Part shown: positions 1 through 8,019 of the stretch, one piece after another
Numbering within the stretch: the first letter of the stretch is position 1
Layout of the letters: each line of letters begins with the position of its first letter
Assembly: GCA_937888895.1 (NCBI GenBank)
Contig: CALASV010000200.1
Location: 1-20,130, forward strand
Source of the DNA: an uncultured Clostridia bacterium
GTDB taxonomy: Bacteria; Bacillota; Clostridia; Lachnospirales; Lachnospiraceae
Direction: 5' to 3'
DNA length: 20,130 nucleotides
Notes under the pieces: generated by a model
The model's database searches: none
The model's input: only the letters and a program-made list of their open reading frames with translations
What the model was told of the DNA's origin: nothing
Made by a program: the position numbers and the translations under genes

Positions 1-572
1 ACTTCCACAGCTTGTAAACACAGGGTTTCAGGTTCTCTTTCACTCCCCTCCCGGGGTCCTTTTCACCTTTCCTTCACAGTACTATGCTCTATCGGTCACT
101 AAGGAGTATTTAGCCTTACGGGGTGGTCCCCGCTCATTCCCACAAGGTTTCACGTGTCTCGTGGTACTCTGGATGCCGCCATGTCTCTTGGGATTTCGCA
201 TACGGGGCTTTCACCCTTTGCAGCTGGTCTTTCCAGGGCCATTCTGCTATCCCTCAAGAATCATTCCTGCGGTCCGAACCCCGCTGTGCACGCACAACGG
301 TTTGGGCTCTTCCGCGTTCGCTCGCCGCTACTTACGGAATCACGTTTGTTTTCTCTTCCTCCGGCTACTTAGATGTTTCAGTTCACCGGGTTCCCTTCCA
401 TACGTTATGGATTGGCGTATGGATACATGAGGTATGCTCATGTAGGTTTCCCCATTCAGATATCTGCGGATCAATGTGTATTTGCCACTCCCCGCAGCTT
501 TTCGCAGCTTATCACGTCTTTCTTCGGCTCTTAGTGCCAAGGCATCCACCCTGCGCTCTTTCTAGCTTAACC
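1..572 (-). rRNA. rrl: 23S ribosomal RNA, 5' part (partial)
   Basis: On the minus strand the sequence beginning at 572 reads GGTTAAGCTAGAAAGAGCGC and then the GGTGGATGCC element found near the 5' end of bacterial 23S rRNA. Downstream are typical domain I segments such as GTAGCGGCGAGCGAACGCGG and GTGAAAAGGACCCCGGGAGG. Only about the first 570 nt are present and the gene runs off the left edge. The mature 5' end at 572 is placed by similarity to known 23S 5' ends and may be off by a few bases. All open frames inside this stretch are spurious. The usual upstream partner, 16S, is missing from this window. Confidence 0.97.
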
Positions 573-1155
573 AATATACTGGGATAGCGGTTGGACGTTG
601 GCTGACATTGACTGTCATGCTTGCATGATCAGGCATATCTTAACAACGGACACGCCATTAGCGAAGCTAAAGGCGATCATCGAACTTGTTCGATTATATA
701 ACCGTTATCTCCTGCATGTATAGCGTTACATGCAATCGGCTTTAGGTTTGTTTGTTTTGTGTTTACTCTCATATGTTTCCATATGTTTGAATGAATAACT
801 TTGCTTTTTGATTAGATGTTACTCTAATCCCTCGGATGTCTTGTATTGTTTAAAGAATTAACTTTCTTATACATCAGTTAATTCCCTATCCTTTACTCTT
901 TGATATTAGATTCTGTATTCGGTTTTCAAGGTACATTCGACCTGCGGTCTCATGTACAGTCGCAAATTCATCCTGAATTGCCTCCGGCAATGGAATTTGC
1001 TCCATGTCTCATTTTCTCACGTTCCAAACAGCAAATGTTCGGAACTGACCCACGGTCTTTCTCTGTTTCTGACTGTTTTACCAGTCATCATAACACACAA
1101 ATATCTGCATGCTATCATCACCGGTAAATCTTATGGGCATCCGTTTCCGGATGAA
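573..1155 (-). other. Spacer between tRNA-Ala and 23S rRNA
   Basis: This is 583 bases without a gene. On the minus strand it holds the motif CTTGAAAACCGAATACAGA at about 911-930, a form common in Firmicutes pre-23S spacers, so this is genuine rRNA spacer. Between 615 and 884 there are seven short inverted repeats: 615-628, 654-674, 79-94 within the 600s (679-694), 714-733, 770-785, 810-829 and 855-884. They are described as a finding. The short open frames at 900-1182 on the plus strand are rejected as non-coding. Confidence 0.85.
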
Positions 1156-1228
1156 TGGAGATGGAGAGATTCGAACTCTTGACCCCCTGCTTGCAAGGCA
1201 GGTGCTCTCCCAACTGAGCTACACCCCC
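1156..1228 (-). tRNA. tRNA-Ala (anticodon UGC)
   Basis: A 73-nt cloverleaf on the minus strand. The acceptor stem starts GGGGGTG and pairs with CATCTCC using two G-U wobbles. The D arm is GCTC/GAGC, the anticodon stem is CCTGC/GCAGG with loop CTTGCAA (anticodon TGC), and the T loop is TTCGAAT. The first T-stem pair is an A-C mismatch, the only visible defect. CCA is not encoded. It lies six bases downstream of tRNA-Ile, the usual pairing within rRNA operon spacers. Confidence 0.95.
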
Positions 1229-1234
1229 ATAGAC

Positions 1235-1308
<74 letters not shown>

Positions 1309-1334
1309 TTTTACGGTTGATATGCTGATTTTTT

Positions 1335-1488
1335 TAACGAAGATTTCTACTCCGGCTTCCCTACCTCTAATTTCATTAGATGTTCAAGTTGCCCTCCAAA
1401 GCCCATTCTCCTCAATTACTCGTATAGCAGTTCCACCATCTGCTACTCTCTGTACCGGTGCTACCGAAGATACTTACTCTTTGTCATA
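1335..1488 (-). promoter_or_regulatory. Truncated T-box leader, candidate Trp (UGG) specifier
   Basis: On the minus strand a stem I can be drawn: CAAAG (1483-1479) pairs with CTTTG (1401-1397). An AGTA motif follows the 5' strand. The distal part has an AGAGAG bulge (1451-1446) and a GGTGGAA loop (1437-1431) closed by TAGCAG/CTGCTA, as in T-box stem I. On the 3' side of the specifier region GAA is followed by TGG (1405-1403), suggesting a tryptophan specifier. Further down come a CTAAT/ATTAG hairpin and the T-box-like tracts GTAGG, GCCGG and CGTTA. The sequence then turns into the pre-tRNA spacer. The conserved AGGGTGGNACCGCG antiterminator and the terminator are absent. Recognition rests on motif pattern only, and the specifier is the least certain part. 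Confidence 0.7.
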
Positions 1489-1530
1489 GGTTTTCTTACT
1501 ACTTTAATAAAGCATACTAATATGCATCTA

Positions 1531-1559
1531 AATATACCACAAATTTCTCTCTTCGTCAA
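1531..1559 (-). promoter_or_regulatory. Promoter upstream of T-box/tRNA/23S unit
   Basis: On the minus strand TTGACG (1559-1554) and TATATT (1536-1531) are separated by 17 bases, a good housekeeping-sigma arrangement. It lies about 45 bases upstream of the T-box-like stem I and just downstream of the terminator of the chemoreceptor gene. It could drive the leader, both tRNAs and the 23S gene. Confidence 0.65.
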
Positions 1560-1568
1560 TCCTTTTTC

Positions 1569-1603
1569 AAAAAACTAACGGACTTTTATTACAAAGCCCG
1601 TTA
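1569..1603 (-). terminator. Intrinsic terminator after the chemoreceptor gene
   Basis: On the minus strand TAACGGGCTTT pairs with AAAGTCCGTTA (one G-U pair), followed by a run of T residues. It lies about 20 bases past the stop of the chemoreceptor gene and separates it from the T-box/tRNA/23S promoter. Confidence 0.9.
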
Positions 1604-1622
1604 ACATCCATCAAATATTCCC

Positions 1623-3335
1623 TTAGAATGTATATTTCTTTACCTGCTCATTCAATTGTTCCGAATGTAATGTATTTTGTTGCGAGGTAGATTTCAAATT
1701 TTCCAAACTTTCTACTATTTGGTTTGTAGAGAGTGCTAATTCATTTGCACTTTCGGCAGTAGCTGAAACAACCGATGTAATACTTTGTACTTCTTCATTG
1801 ATATGTGAAATACTCTGTGCAATTTGTGTACTTTGGTCTCCGATTTCTGCCATTTGAACAAATATCGTGCCAGTTGTTGTTCCGTATTCTTCACCTAGAT
1901 TAGCAAATGCATCATAGTCTTTCACTACATCCTCCGATACAAAGCGAATCATTTCTTCTGAAGCGGCCGTTAAAGCCCCAACTGCAGATAATACCTCACT
2001 ATTAATTTCATTAATTTGAGAAACAGCTTTATCAATCTCACCACTTAATGTACCAACTTTTGTTGCAACAACAGCAAACCCTGCTCCCATACTTCCTGCT
2101 CTTGCTGCTTCAATTTGTGCATTTAAACTAAGCATTTTGGTTTGATTTGCAATTTTCCCAATTTCTTCTGCAATTTGTTCAATTTGCTCAATCTTTTGTG
2201 CATCTTGACTTGTTGTTCTCATCTTTTCTTGCAATATATGGATAGAATGTAAAGAACTGCTACGATTTTCTTTTGCTGTTTCGGAAGCCTCTTGTGCATT
2301 CTCATTTGCTTGTTGTACCATTTTTCGAATTTCATTTACATTTTGTGCAAAACTTGCAATATCATCTGCACTTTTTGATAAGTTTTGAGATAATAACTGA
2401 CTAGAAGTAGAACTTCTTTCCATGTTTTCACTAATATCCTCGATTTCTGCATTCATCGAAGACATAATTCTTGTATTATCATTTACTGTTGTATTTAGTT
2501 CTTCTCCTGTAAACAAAATAGTTTCTGTCGATTGTGCTACACTTTTCACAAGAGCACGAACTTGGCGAATAAATTCATTCATATTTCCAGCAATTACTTC
2601 TAACTCATCTCCTGTGGAAATATCAATTTCTTTCGTTAAATCACCAGAACCACTTGCCAATTCTTTCACTTTATCATTCAGCTTTCTCATACTTCTTTTA
2701 AAACCAAACATAATCAACTGAAGAATAAGTAAACTTCCGATATAAACACTAATGCAAATAATAATCACAAGATTTCTTAATTGATCCATTTGGTCTGCAA
2801 TCCAGTTAGCACTAATATCAACACCAACGGCACCAACTACTTCATTTCCGTCTAATATCGGACTATACGCCGATACATGAGTGCCCCATTCATCTGTAAA
2901 AGCTTCTTCATCTGCCATTGTTAACTTATCTGAAAAAGTTAATCCTAACGCTTCGGTAAATTCACATTCCTCTCCAATGAAAGCTGGGTCTTCTAAGTCA
3001 GAATCTACAACAAATTCAAAATTCTTTTCTCCCACTTGTCGTAATGTATAAATATACTCTAATTCTGCATTGTCACGAAAGAATGCTAATTCCTCAATAA
3101 TTACAGCATATTCTTTTGTTTCTTCGTCACCGATTTCAATTTGTCTTAAAACATCGCCACTCACATTAGCAGCAGCACATTGGGCAATATTTTTAGCATT
3201 ACTCTGAATCTGTGTAAATAAAGTATCTTCTGAACGATGATAAACAAAAATGCCCAAACCTCCATTTCCTAAAAGCAATAATATAGCAAGCCATAAAAAC
3301 AATTGATTAAATATACCAATTCTTCGTACTTTCAT
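1623..3335 (-). CDS. Methyl-accepting chemotaxis protein
   Basis: A 570-residue transmembrane chemoreceptor that would pass extracellular ligand signals to CheA/CheW. Residues 11-32 form a first membrane segment. Residues 33-188 form an extracellular sensor domain; its GNEVVGAVGVDIS stretch resembles Cache-type sensors. Residues 189-211 are the second membrane segment, a HAMP domain follows to about 262, and a long coiled-coil signalling domain runs to the end. The hairpin tip is recognisable near 393-430 (IANQTKMLSLNAQIEAARAG) but departs from the family. The usual GRGFAVVAxEVRxLA reads GAGFAVVATKVGTLS. The ATG has a GAGGGGG ribosome binding site seven bases upstream. The gene lies 45 bases after the neopullulanase gene with no terminator between, so co-transcription is likely. 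The ligand is unknown. Confidence 0.93.
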   Translation of the reverse strand: MKVRRIGIFNQLFLWLAILLLLGNGGLGIFVYHRSEDTLFTQIQSNAKNIAQCAAANVSGDVLRQIEIGDEETKEYAVIIEELAFFRDNAELEYIYTLRQVGEKNFEFVVDSDLEDPAFIGEECEFTEALGLTFSDKLTMADEEAFTDEWGTHVSAYSPILDGNEVVGAVGVDISANWIADQMDQLRNLVIIICISVYIGSLLILQLIMFGFKRSMRKLNDKVKELASGSGDLTKEIDISTGDELEVIAGNMNEFIRQVRALVKSVAQSTETILFTGEELNTTVNDNTRIMSSMNAEIEDISENMERSSTSSQLLSQNLSKSADDIASFAQNVNEIRKMVQQANENAQEASETAKENRSSSLHSIHILQEKMRTTSQDAQKIEQIEQIAEEIGKIANQTKMLSLNAQIEAARAGSMGAGFAVVATKVGTLSGEIDKAVSQINEINSEVLSAVGALTAASEEMIRFVSEDVVKDYDAFANLGEEYGTTTGTIFVQMAEIGDQSTQIAQSISHINEEVQSITSVVSATAESANELALSTNQIVESLENLKSTSQQNTLHSEQLNEQVKKYTF

Positions 3336-3380
3336 AATAATTCCCCCTCTAGGTTAAGATTGAGCATTTTTTAAGTTTTA

Positions 3381-5396
3381 TTAAATATTTCTATTGCCTT
3401 TGTGATTCTTCAAAACAAAAGAAGAAAATGGTGGCATCGTTAATGTTATTTTTCCATCCACTACTTGATAAAATCTAGCTTCTGGTCTCATATAGTCCTG
3501 TGTAGTTAACATAGCACTTACCATAAATGTTGTAGTTACTCCAAGTTCTGCTACAGAAAATGTAATTGTCTTTTCCATATCATTATTGTTTAACGCAATA
3601 AAGAATTGGTCCTTTTTATTAAAACGACCAAAACTCAGTACACCGTGTTCACAATGAAGCACAATAAAAGAACCTGTTTTTAACACCTCATAATCTTTAT
3701 GAATACGAATTAATTCCTTATGCAAAGAAATTAACTGTTGGTCTTCCTGTCCCCAAGGGTAAGGTCTACGATTATCTGGGTCAGTAAAACCACAAAGACC
3801 AGCCTCATCACCATAATATAATGTTGGTGCACCTGGCCAAAACATTTGAAATACAACAGCTTCTGCAAATACTGCCTTATTAATACCATGATAAGCATCT
3901 TCTGGAGAAAGATATTGTATTCTTCCTACTTTATGATTCGTTCTTGTTAAAAATCTAGAATGGTCATGATTGGATAATTCATTCATTGCACAATACAACG
4001 ATGGAATTTGAAATTTTGCCATCGAATGTTTCATACAATACAAGAAATGCTCATGATTATTCCAAAAATTACCTACAAATTCATCGCTATGTTTTTCCAT
4101 ACCTGTTAAAAACCAAGTAATTGGTTCCATAAAGGCATCATAATTCATAACGGTATCCCATTCATCACCCTTTAACCAAGAAGATGCATTTCCATAATGC
4201 TCTGCTAAAATAATGGCATTTGGATTGGCCCTTCTAACGGCTTTACGAAATCTCTTCCAAAAGCGATGATTAAATTCTTCGCCATGACCTAAATCGGCAG
4301 CTACATCCAATCGCCAACCATCTGCATTAAACGGAGGAGATACCCATCTAGCACCGATATTACAAATATATTCACAAAGTTCTTCGGATTCTTCATAATT
4401 AAGTTTTGGTAGCGTTTCATATCCCCACCAACCTTCATAAGAATTTCTATCAGCACAATTTCTAAATTTAAAGAAATCTCTGTAAGGGCTATTTACATCT
4501 TGATAAGCCCCTGATTCATATTCTCCACTAGAAGCATAGAAACCTTCTCTATCCATCCACTTATTGAAAGAACCACAATGATTAAATACACCATCCAGAA
4601 TCACTTTCATTCCTCTACTATGAATTTCTTCCACAAGTTCTGCAAAAAACTGGTTACTTGCCTCTAAGTTTTCTTTATCTGTCGTTCTTTTAATATAACG
4701 AGCAAATTCACTATCACCAATTTCCCCATCATTTACAATCACTCCATAATGAGGGTCTACATAATCATAATCCTGACTATCATATTTATGATTTGATGGA
4801 GATACAAATAATGGATTAAAATAAATAACATCGACACCTAAATCTTGTAAATAATCTAATTTCTTACGAACTCCTGCTAAATCTCCACCGTAAAAACGAC
4901 CTACATCTAAATTTGCAACTGGAGTATTCCATTCCTTAATTTGTTCTACTGGTGTTCCAATATACGTGTACTCTCCTGTTTGAACATCATTATGCTTATC
5001 TCCATTACAAAAACGGTCAATGTAAATTTGATACATAATGGCTCCTTTTGCCCATTCCGGAACATGAAAATCTGGAGTTAAACGGAAATAAAATTCTTCT
5101 GTTGCCTGCTCTGTCACACCACTACGGTCATAATAATAAGTATTACCATCCATCATAAAGGAAAAATAATACCACTCCTGTCTATTTCCTACAGTAATGG
5201 TTCCCTTATAATAATCAAATCTGTTCCCAGTCTCATCTAAACGCATTTTAATACAACCCCGTCCTGTATGAAGTATCGGAGTTGCTGGATAAGCAGCAGG
5301 CACACGAAAACGAACAGTTACGTTATCCCCTGCTCTCACATCAACTGGATTTCTATATTCTTTTGTTCCATCTGAAAAAAATAAATTCAGGTTCAT
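3381..5396 (-). CDS. GH13 alpha-glucan hydrolase, neopullulanase/cyclomaltodextrinase type
   Basis: A 671-residue GH13 enzyme expected to hydrolyse maltodextrins, cyclodextrins or pullulan-derived oligosaccharides. Residues 1 to about 115 look like the N-terminal beta domain of neopullulanase-type enzymes. The catalytic barrel shows region I DGVFNH (268-273), region II GWRLDVA with nucleophile Asp364, region III ILAEHYG with acid/base Glu399, and region IV NHDHSR with Asp478. A C-terminal beta domain ends the protein. No signal peptide is visible, so it is probably cytosolic and acts on imported oligosaccharides. The exact substrate cannot be read from sequence. The ATG at 5396 has AGAGAGG about 12 bases upstream, a rather long spacing. 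It may be co-transcribed with the chemoreceptor gene downstream. Confidence 0.93.
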   Translation of the reverse strand: MNLNLFFSDGTKEYRNPVDVRAGDNVTVRFRVPAAYPATPILHTGRGCIKMRLDETGNRFDYYKGTITVGNRQEWYYFSFMMDGNTYYYDRSGVTEQATEEFYFRLTPDFHVPEWAKGAIMYQIYIDRFCNGDKHNDVQTGEYTYIGTPVEQIKEWNTPVANLDVGRFYGGDLAGVRKKLDYLQDLGVDVIYFNPLFVSPSNHKYDSQDYDYVDPHYGVIVNDGEIGDSEFARYIKRTTDKENLEASNQFFAELVEEIHSRGMKVILDGVFNHCGSFNKWMDREGFYASSGEYESGAYQDVNSPYRDFFKFRNCADRNSYEGWWGYETLPKLNYEESEELCEYICNIGARWVSPPFNADGWRLDVAADLGHGEEFNHRFWKRFRKAVRRANPNAIILAEHYGNASSWLKGDEWDTVMNYDAFMEPITWFLTGMEKHSDEFVGNFWNNHEHFLYCMKHSMAKFQIPSLYCAMNELSNHDHSRFLTRTNHKVGRIQYLSPEDAYHGINKAVFAEAVVFQMFWPGAPTLYYGDEAGLCGFTDPDNRRPYPWGQEDQQLISLHKELIRIHKDYEVLKTGSFIVLHCEHGVLSFGRFNKKDQFFIALNNNDMEKTITFSVAELGVTTTFMVSAMLTTQDYMRPEARFYQVVDGKITLTMPPFSSFVLKNHKGNRNI

Positions 5397-5446
5397 AAAG
5401 CCTGTAGTCCTCTCTTGTCCAACTTATTTTTACTTATCCTTCTTAT

Positions 5447-5480
5447 AAAAAAACGGCCGACAATCGCTTGCCAGCCGTTT
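5447..5480 (-). terminator. Intrinsic terminator between ftsH and the neopullulanase gene
   Basis: On the minus strand AAACGGC (5480-5474) pairs with GCCGTTT (5457-5451), followed by seven T residues. It most simply ends the tilS-hpt-ftsH transcript, about 180 bases after the ftsH stop. Because it lies only about 50 bases before the neopullulanase start, it would also sit inside that gene's leader if transcription begins at the candidate -10 at 5556-5551. Confidence 0.85.
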
Positions 5481-5550
5481 CGGAGAAGGTATTTTTGTTA
5501 CTTATGGGGTGTAGCAAAAACTATATAATGTATTGGGGTTTACGGGTGTT

Positions 5551-5583
5551 ATTATAATACATGTTCACAAAAAAGTGTGCACA
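5551..5583 (-). promoter_or_regulatory. Candidate -10 element and palindromic operator before the neopullulanase gene
   Basis: On the minus strand a perfect TATAAT lies at 5556-5551, but no good -35 hexamer is found 16-18 bases upstream. In its place is a symmetric element: TGTGCACA (5583-5576), six bases, then TGTGAACA (5569-5562). Each half is nearly self-complementary. This suggests a regulator-binding site covering the -35 region, possibly an activator-dependent promoter. No regulator family is named. Confidence 0.4.
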
Positions 5584-5660
5584 AATTTAACAAATTTTTA
5601 TACTCTTTTTTGTTTATATTTACAAAAACTTTTGAAACTCATAACAAACCCTTCGTGATT

Positions 5661-7475
5661 TTAAACAAAAAGCGCTTCGAACTCCTCTTTTGTGATTCTT
5701 TCTTTCTCTAAGAGAAGCTCTGCACAAGCTTCTAAAATAGCTTTATGTTCTTCCAATAACTGTTTTGCCTTTCCATAACAATCGTCAATAATTGCACGAA
5801 CTTCCTCATCAATGCTGTTCGCCACTGCATCACTATAACTTCTAGTATGAGCTAAATCTCTACCAATAAATACTTCATCATCATTATGTTCACAATTTAC
5901 AAGACCTATCCTATCCGAAAATCCATACTTTGTAACCATATTTCTAGCTGTTTGGGTAGCGTGTTTAATATCTTGGGAAGCTCCCGTTGTGATATCGTCA
6001 AAAATCATTTCTTCTGCAATTCGCCCACCTAAACTAACCATAATATCTTGTAACATTTTTCCTTTGGTCATAAACATTTCATCTCTCTCTGGCAACGGCA
6101 TTGTATAACCTGCTGCACTTGCACCTGTTGGAATAATAGATACTGTATAAACTGGTCCAACATCTGGTAATACATGAAATAAAATAGCATGACCTGCTTC
6201 GTGATATGCTGTAATTCTACGTTCTTTTTCTGTTACAACACGGCTCTTCTTTTCCATACCAATGCCAACTTTAATTAAAGAACGTTTAATATCTTCTTCT
6301 ACAATATAGGCTCTATCTTCTTTTGCCGCATTCAATGCTGCTTCATTTAATAAATTCTCTAAATCTGCTCCAGTAAAACCTGCCGTTGTTTGAGCTATTT
6401 GTTTTAAGTCTACATCTTCACCTAATGGCTTACCTTTTGCATGAACACCTAAAATTTCTTCTCTACCCTTTACATCTGGACGATTGACATAAACCTTTCT
6501 ATCAAAACGTCCTGGACGAAGAATTGCTGGGTCTAAAATATCGACACGGTTCGTAGCAGCCATTACAATAATTCCTTCATTGACACCAAAACCGTCCATT
6601 TCTACTAACATCTGATTTAAGGTCTGTTCTCTTTCATCATGACCACCACCCATGCCAGTACCACGTCTTCTAGCTACAGCATCAATTTCATCAATAAAAA
6701 CAATACATGGTGCATTTCTTTTTGCATCAGCAAATAAATCACGCACACGAGAAGCACCAACACCTACAAACATTTCCACAAAATCAGAACCAGAAATAGA
6801 AAAGAATGGAACTCCTGCTTCGCCTGCGACTGCCTTTGCCAACAATGTTTTACCAGTTCCCGGAGGACCTACTAAAATAACACCCTTGGGAATCTTTGCT
6901 CCTACTTTTGTATATTTTGTTGGATTTTTTAAAAAATCCACAATTTCTTGTAATTCTTCTTTTTCTTCAGCAACACCTGCAACTTCTTTGAATGTTGTCC
7001 CTTTTCCATCCGTATTTAATATCATCTTCGCACGACTTTTTCCAAAATTCATCATTTTAGAATTACTGCCACCACCGGACTGACCTGCCATCATGTTAAA
7101 CATGAAAAACATTACAATAAAAATTAAAACATAAGGAAGTACGCTTGTTAAAAACCAATTTGGCTTAGAAATATCTTGCACATTTGGACTAATGCCATAT
7201 TGCATCGATTCTTCCCATGCCGTTTCTGTATTTACTACATTAAAACTTCGTATACTTTCATCTTTTAATTTAATACTCACCTTTCCTGTTGGTGCTTCTT
7301 CATTTTGATAGATTACTACCTCTACCACATTTCCATTTGCTAAGTCTTCTCTATAATTTTGATAACTATAATTTCCCATAGTTCCTTCCATAAGATTGGA
7401 AATCCCCAATACTATAATTACAGCAACCAACATTAAAACAAAGAAGCCCCTCTGTCCTTTAAATGTCTTACCCAA
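5661..7475 (-). CDS. ftsH: ATP-dependent zinc metalloprotease FtsH
   Basis: A membrane-anchored AAA+ protease that degrades unneeded or misassembled membrane and cytosolic proteins. I start it at the TTG at 7475, giving 604 residues. The GGGAGG seven bases before this TTG is an ideal ribosome binding site, whereas the longer frame from TTG 7490 would translate that site. Two membrane segments (about residues 10-30 and 108-128) flank the extracytoplasmic region. Walker A is GPPGTGKT (203-210) and Walker B is VFIDEID (259-265). The second region of homology contains ATNRVDILDPAILRPGRFD. The zinc site is HEAGH (425-429) with a likely third ligand, Asp502. All key residues are intact. The gene starts 19 bases after the hpt stop and closes the tilS-hpt-ftsH operon. 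Confidence 0.97.
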   Translation of the reverse strand: MGKTFKGQRGFFVLMLVAVIIVLGISNLMEGTMGNYSYQNYREDLANGNVVEVVIYQNEEAPTGKVSIKLKDESIRSFNVVNTETAWEESMQYGISPNVQDISKPNWFLTSVLPYVLIFIVMFFMFNMMAGQSGGGSNSKMMNFGKSRAKMILNTDGKGTTFKEVAGVAEEKEELQEIVDFLKNPTKYTKVGAKIPKGVILVGPPGTGKTLLAKAVAGEAGVPFFSISGSDFVEMFVGVGASRVRDLFADAKRNAPCIVFIDEIDAVARRRGTGMGGGHDEREQTLNQMLVEMDGFGVNEGIIVMAATNRVDILDPAILRPGRFDRKVYVNRPDVKGREEILGVHAKGKPLGEDVDLKQIAQTTAGFTGADLENLLNEAALNAAKEDRAYIVEEDIKRSLIKVGIGMEKKSRVVTEKERRITAYHEAGHAILFHVLPDVGPVYTVSIIPTGASAAGYTMPLPERDEMFMTKGKMLQDIMVSLGGRIAEEMIFDDITTGASQDIKHATQTARNMVTKYGFSDRIGLVNCEHNDDEVFIGRDLAHTRSYSDAVANSIDEEVRAIIDDCYGKAKQLLEEHKAILEACAELLLEKERITKEEFEALFV

Positions 7476-7494
7476 TTTTTTTCCTCCCAAAAAT

Positions 7495-8019
7495 CTATTC
7501 TTGCTCTACTACGCCAATATATGGAAGATTACGATATTTTTGTGCAAAATCTAAACCATAGCCTACAACAAATAAATCTGGAATCTGCATTCCTACATAA
7601 TCTACATCTACATTTACTACTCTACGGTCTGGCTTATCTAACAATGTACAAAGCTTCAAACTCTTTGGATTCTGTCCTTGTAAAAGAGAAAGTATACAAG
7701 AAAGTGTCTTTCCAGAATCAATAATATCTTCAATTACTAAAACATTTTTTCCATCTATCGAATCTGTCAACTCTCTCATAATATCTACAGAACCACAGCT
7801 TTCCATCTGGTCACGATAGCTAGATGCCGTCATAAAATCAATCGTTACAGGCATAGTAAGACTTTTTGCTAATTCACAAGTAAAGAAAACACTGCCTCTT
7901 AAAATACAAATTAAATGCACTGCCTCGCCTTCATAATCCTTGTTCATTTGTTCTGCCATTTCCTTAATTCGATTTTCTAATTTTTCCTGTGAAATAAGTA
8001 CTTTAATATTATCTTTCAT
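7495..8019 (-). CDS. hpt: Hypoxanthine phosphoribosyltransferase
   Basis: A 174-residue type I phosphoribosyltransferase for purine salvage, making IMP or GMP from hypoxanthine or guanine and PRPP. The PRPP-binding loop VLVIEDIIDSGKT is intact, as is the catalytic-loop region ASSYRD. The start is the ATG at 8019, because GGAGG lies seven bases upstream; a longer frame from 8034 would include that site. The first 11 bases overlap the 3' end of tilS, which points to translational coupling. The order tilS-hpt-ftsH matches B. subtilis tilS-hprT-ftsH. Confidence 0.95.
   Translation of the reverse strand: MKDNIKVLISQEKLENRIKEMAEQMNKDYEGEAVHLICILRGSVFFTCELAKSLTMPVTIDFMTASSYRDQMESCGSVDIMRELTDSIDGKNVLVIEDIIDSGKTLSCILSLLQGQNPKSLKLCTLLDKPDRRVVNVDVDYVGMQIPDLFVVGYGLDFAQKYRNLPYIGVVEQE

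Noticed and set aside
123..587. Open reading frames on both strands, up to 154 codons
   Set aside because: They lie entirely or almost entirely inside the 23S rRNA gene and have no family resemblance or ribosome binding site.
900..1182. Two overlapping plus-strand frames of about 75 codons
   Set aside because: They cover rRNA spacer and run into the antisense of tRNA-Ala; no start signal or protein-like composition.
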